Position numbers and translations under genes: made by a program. From assembly GCA_020024595.1 (NCBI GenBank), contig JAHHTO010000005.1, forward strand, positions 1-34,802: DNA of 34,802 nucleotides, given 5' to 3'. Position 1 is the stretch's first letter. Every line of letters starts with the position of its first letter. Below the pieces are notes generated by a model, which worked only from the letters and a program-made list of their open reading frames with translations, searched no databases and was not told the DNA's origin. The stretch is from Schaedlerella sp. (GTDB taxonomy: Bacteria; Bacillota; Clostridia; Lachnospirales; Lachnospiraceae). Below are positions 32,020-34,802 of the stretch, piece by piece.

Positions 32020-33030
32020 CTAAACTGTTCCTGCTATCTGAAGAATTTCTACAGATCCTAAGGCTATACCAGTTCCTAAGGCAACACACCCCATAGGATC
32101 ATCTGCCAAGCTTACTCTTAGCCCTGTAAGTTCAGATATTTTTTTGTCCATTCCATAAAGCAGAGCTCCACCACCTGTTAAAATAATGCCATTTGATGCA
32201 AGATCTGAGGATATTTCAGGAGGTGTTTCTTGAAGGACTCTTATTACAAGCTCACCTATCTGTCTAACACTTTCACTCATGGCATCCATTATTTCAAATG
32301 AACTTACTGTTATTGATCTAGGTAATCCATTTGTAAGATCTCTACCGGTTATTTTTATAAACCTTTCTTCTGCTCTTCTGTAAGCACTTCCTATGTCTTT
32401 CTTTATTTTTTCAGAAGTCCTTTCCCCAATAATTACATTATAGTTTCTCTTTATATATCTTATTATATCTTTATTTAACTTACTTCCTCCAACTTTCACA
32501 GAATCACTTACTACTGTTCCGCCTAGGGATATTACAGCCACATCTGTAGTTCCATCACCTATATCTACTACCATATGTCCACCTGGTTTAGAAATATCTA
32601 TTCCTGCTCCAATTGCAGCTGCTATTGGTTCTTCTATAAGAAGTACTTCTCTAGCACCTGCATTCTTAGTAGCATCTTCAACAGCTTTTTTTTCTATGTC
32701 TGTAATATTTGAAGGTACAGAAACCATTATTCTAGGCATAACTATTTTCCCCATGCCCTTTTTTTCTCCAAGCATATCTATAAAACCTTTAAGCATTCTT
32801 TCCGCGTTATCATAATCTGATATCACACCATTCATCATCGGTTTTATTGTTTCTATTTCTTTAGGAGTTTTACCAATCATCTTATAGGCTTCATTACCAA
32901 CCGCAATGACTTCATCTATCCTTTTATCCACAGCCACTACTGAGGGCTCACTAAGCACTACTCCTTTATCATCAACTGCAATCAAGACGTTTGCAGTTCC
33001 TAAATCAATTCCTATATCCATTCCAGCCAT
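32020..33030 (-). CDS. mreB: MreB/Mbl-type rod-shape actin homologue
   Basis: A 336-residue cytoskeletal ATPase that guides lateral wall synthesis. Motifs are DIGIDLGTANVLI (phosphate 1), LIEEPIAAAIGAG, the phosphate-2 loop and LTGGGALL (adenosine). The phosphate-2 loop reads DIGDGTTD where most MreB proteins have DIGGGTTD. The ATG at 33030 has GGAGG seven bases upstream; a longer frame to 33063 lacks support. MreB and Mbl cannot be told apart by eye; position after murA recalls mbl. It lies about 130 bases downstream of murA. Confidence 0.92.
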   Translation of the reverse strand: MAGMDIGIDLGTANVLIAVDDKGVVLSEPSVVAVDKRIDEVIAVGNEAYKMIGKTPKEIETIKPMMNGVISDYDNAERMLKGFIDMLGEKKGMGKIVMPRIMVSVPSNITDIEKKAVEDATKNAGAREVLLIEEPIAAAIGAGIDISKPGGHMVVDIGDGTTDVAVISLGGTVVSDSVKVGGSKLNKDIIRYIKRNYNVIIGERTSEKIKKDIGSAYRRAEERFIKITGRDLTNGLPRSITVSSFEIMDAMSESVRQIGELVIRVLQETPPEISSDLASNGIILTGGGALLYGMDKKISELTGLRVSLADDPMGCVALGTGIALGSVEILQIAGTV

Positions 33031-33109
33031 CCTAAAACCTCCAAACATTAATATGTACAGCACATTCTGTCACTATATATTTCAGTTTTTATATTTTCTA
33101 CATTCTATA

Positions 33110-33148
33110 AATACTTATAGCAGATATAAAATCAAAGCTATAAGTATT
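33110..33148 (-). other. 11-bp inverted repeat between murA and mreB
   Basis: AATACTTATAG (33110-33120) and CTATAAGTATT (33138-33148) are exact inverted repeats with a 17-base loop. It is AT-rich, with no long T-tract. It could be a weak terminator or attenuator after murA. Confidence 0.45.
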
Positions 33149-33161
33149 TCATAAATTTATA

Positions 33162-34415
33162 TTAATCTTCTACTATTCTTACGTCGCCGCCTAAAGCCCT
33201 GAATTTTTTATCTATATCAACATAACCTCTTTGTATATGGTATATTTCGTTGATATTTGTAATTCCATCTGCTATAAGTCCACAAAGAATAAGTGCCGCA
33301 CCAGCTCTAAGGTCAGTTGCAGTAACATCTGCTCCTACAAGTGACTCAACACCATTTACCACTGCACTTCTTCCATCTATCTTTATATTAGCACCCATTC
33401 TATTGAATTCTGTTACATGCATAAATCTGTTTTCAAATACTGTTTCTATTACTACACCAGTTCCATCTGCAACTGTAAGCATAGCCATAAACTGAGCTTG
33501 AACATCTGTTGGGAATCCTGGATGCGGAAGAGTTTTGATATCTATAGGTTTTATTTTTTCAGGTCCTATTACTCTTATAGAATTTTCTCCCTCTATTACC
33601 TTTGCACCAGCTTCTGTAAGTTTTGCTATTACTGGTTTTAAATGATCGATTATTACATTATTCAAAACTATATCACCTTTTGTCATAGCTGCAGCTACCA
33701 TATAAGTAGACGCTTCTATTCTATCTGGTATTATAGTATGTTCTGTACCTTTAAGCTTTTTTACACCCGTAATCTTTATAGTGTTTGTACCTGCACCTCT
33801 TACCGATGCTCCCATTTCATTTAAAAAGTTTGCAAGATCTACTATCTCAGGTTCTTCGGCAGCATTCTCGATAGTTGTTACTCCCTCTGCTAAAACAGCA
33901 GCCATCATTATATTTTGAGTAGCACCTACTGATGGAAAATCAAGATAAAGCTTACTTCCCTTTAGGTGTTCTGTTTTAGCTTCCACAAAACCATGGTCAA
34001 TATTTACTTTAGCTCCTAAAGCTTTAAATCCCTTTAGATGAAGATCTATCGGTCTTGTACCAATGGCACAACCACCTGGCATTGAAATTTTTGTATGGTT
34101 AAATCTTGCTAGAAGAGGTCCCATAACAAGAAAAGAAGCTCTCATCTTTTTAACAAGTTCATATGGTGCTTCGTAAGTATTTATAGAGCTAGAATCTACT
34201 GTTAATGTATTATCCTTATATTCAACTTTTGCACCTAAATGTCTTAACAAGTCAGATATTACATGAACATCTCTCAAGTTCGGAACACTTCTTAAAACAC
34301 ATTTATCATTTGCTAGCAAAGTGGCTGCTATTATAGGTAAAACAGCATTCTTTGCACCATCTATATTTATAGAACCTTTTAATGGTCCACTTTTTTTTAC
34401 TCTTATTCTTGGCAT
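33162..34415 (-). CDS. murA: UDP-N-acetylglucosamine 1-carboxyvinyltransferase
   Basis: A 417-residue enzyme of the first committed step of peptidoglycan synthesis, adding enolpyruvate from PEP to UDP-GlcNAc. K22 (DGAKNAVLP) and the catalytic cysteine C116 in PGGCAIGTRP are present, so it should be fosfomycin-sensitive rather than carrying the Cys-to-Asp change. GGGAGA lies eight bases before the ATG. mreB follows on the same strand. Confidence 0.96.
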   Translation of the reverse strand: MPRIRVKKSGPLKGSINIDGAKNAVLPIIAATLLANDKCVLRSVPNLRDVHVISDLLRHLGAKVEYKDNTLTVDSSSINTYEAPYELVKKMRASFLVMGPLLARFNHTKISMPGGCAIGTRPIDLHLKGFKALGAKVNIDHGFVEAKTEHLKGSKLYLDFPSVGATQNIMMAAVLAEGVTTIENAAEEPEIVDLANFLNEMGASVRGAGTNTIKITGVKKLKGTEHTIIPDRIEASTYMVAAAMTKGDIVLNNVIIDHLKPVIAKLTEAGAKVIEGENSIRVIGPEKIKPIDIKTLPHPGFPTDVQAQFMAMLTVADGTGVVIETVFENRFMHVTEFNRMGANIKIDGRSAVVNGVESLVGADVTATDLRAGAALILCGLIADGITNINEIYHIQRGYVDIDKKFRALGGDVRIVED

Positions 34416-34500
34416 AATTATTCTCCCTTATCATTCATAAAACAAATTACTTAAAAGACTCACCGATAGCCCACACTATGAACTATCCAAAATTTTATCC

Positions 34501-34543
34501 TTATTTATTATTATTCCATAAGGAATGAAAAAATAATAAATAA
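34501..34543 (+). other. long AT-rich hairpin in the right-end intergenic region
   Basis: TTATTTATTA (34501-34510) pairs with TAATAAATAA (34534-34543), with an inner ATTCC/GGAAT stem (34513-34517, 34522-34526). The gap 34416-34802 holds this, the promoter at 34719-34746 and a possible gene start; nothing else was recognised. Confidence 0.4.
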
Positions 34544-34718
34544 CTACAAAATTAAAACTTGAAATATGTTTTAAAGAATCCATATTAATTCTTGTTGTAT
34601 ACTAGTTTTCATTATATTTCAATTTCACCTTACATATTAATAGACGCTGTAATCTAGTAGTTTATATTAAATATTTTTTATCAAACTTTTTCATTCAACG
34701 TCGCAAATTATAATTATT

Positions 34719-34746
34719 TTGGCAATATGTCAACCTATATTATAAA
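34719..34746 (+). promoter_or_regulatory. possible promoter toward the right edge
   Basis: TTGGCA (34719-34724), 16 bases, TATAAA (34741-34746), reading toward a ribosome site and ATG at 34796. Confidence 0.45.
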
Positions 34747-34795
34747 AAAAATATATAAATAAATCAAGTCCCTTTTGGCAAAAATAAAGGTGGAG

Positions 34796-34802
34796 ATGAC
34801 AT
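34796..34802 (+). CDS. possible first codons of a gene continuing off the right edge
   Basis: AAAGGTGG lies just before an ATG at 34796-34798, behind a plausible promoter. Only two codons and one base are visible, so the product cannot be named. Confidence 0.3.

Noticed and set aside
1..34802. CRISPR arrays, tRNA or rRNA genes, insertion sequences, phage genes
   Set aside because: No regularly spaced repeats, cloverleaf sequences, rRNA blocks or transposase/integrase motifs were found on reading both strands.

Overview
The window looks like DNA from two different low-GC Firmicutes joined near position 28,970-29,020. The left part (1 to about 28,970) reads as a Lachnospiraceae-type gut anaerobe. 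It has moderate GC, very strong GGAGG-type ribosome binding sites, small lineage-typical proteins (DUF6128-like, DUF6472-like) and clostridial housekeeping genes. The right part (about 29,020 to 34,802) is visibly more AT-rich. Counting by hand, one 60-base line at 30,001 has 18 G/C, against 24 G/C in a line at 24,001. Its codons favour AGA, ATA and TTA, and it carries ykvI, metK with a SAM-I riboswitch, mreB and murA. This set looks like Peptostreptococcaceae (Clostridioides/Romboutsia/Peptostreptococcus relatives). Because both parts hold essential core genes, an assembly chimera is the simplest reading and a transferred island is the alternative.

Left part, in order: a plsC acyltransferase and an EamA transporter (minus); a YesL-family membrane protein, nicotinate phosphoribosyltransferase, then the cell-wall pair ddl-murF (plus), closed by a terminator on the murF stop; tadA (minus); a DUF6128-like protein (plus); an XRE-like HTH protein followed by a dGTPase (minus); a three-gene unit of a degenerate GGDEF-EAL protein, a phosphopantetheinyl transferase and a VanY-like carboxypeptidase (minus); a YjdF-like membrane protein divergent from the azlCD amino-acid exporter; a YgjP-like metallopeptidase convergent with maf and a small Cys-rich protein; an orphan sugar-binding lipoprotein; a free-standing 2[4Fe-4S] ferredoxin (19147-19317); a MerR regulator with a structured leader; an M20 amidohydrolase; a DUF134-NifX fusion with an SDR dehydrogenase; ptsH-ptsI; a YfcE-like phosphoesterase overlapping an NYN-LOTUS protein; a small membrane-protein gene broken by an amber codon; and a cassette of three unrecognised genes whose first member has no start codon.

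Right part: ykvI (plus) converges on metK (minus) across a long terminator. Upstream of metK are a near-consensus promoter, a SAM-I aptamer and a transcription terminator. Next come mreB/mbl and murA. The last bases may begin another gene.

Regulatory signals that can be read directly include several promoters with 17-bp spacing, about nine intrinsic terminators or terminator-like hairpins, a pair of palindromic operators bracketing the DUF134 gene promoter, and a nested hairpin at the 5' end of the MerR transcript. No tRNA, rRNA, CRISPR array, insertion sequence or phage gene was recognised.
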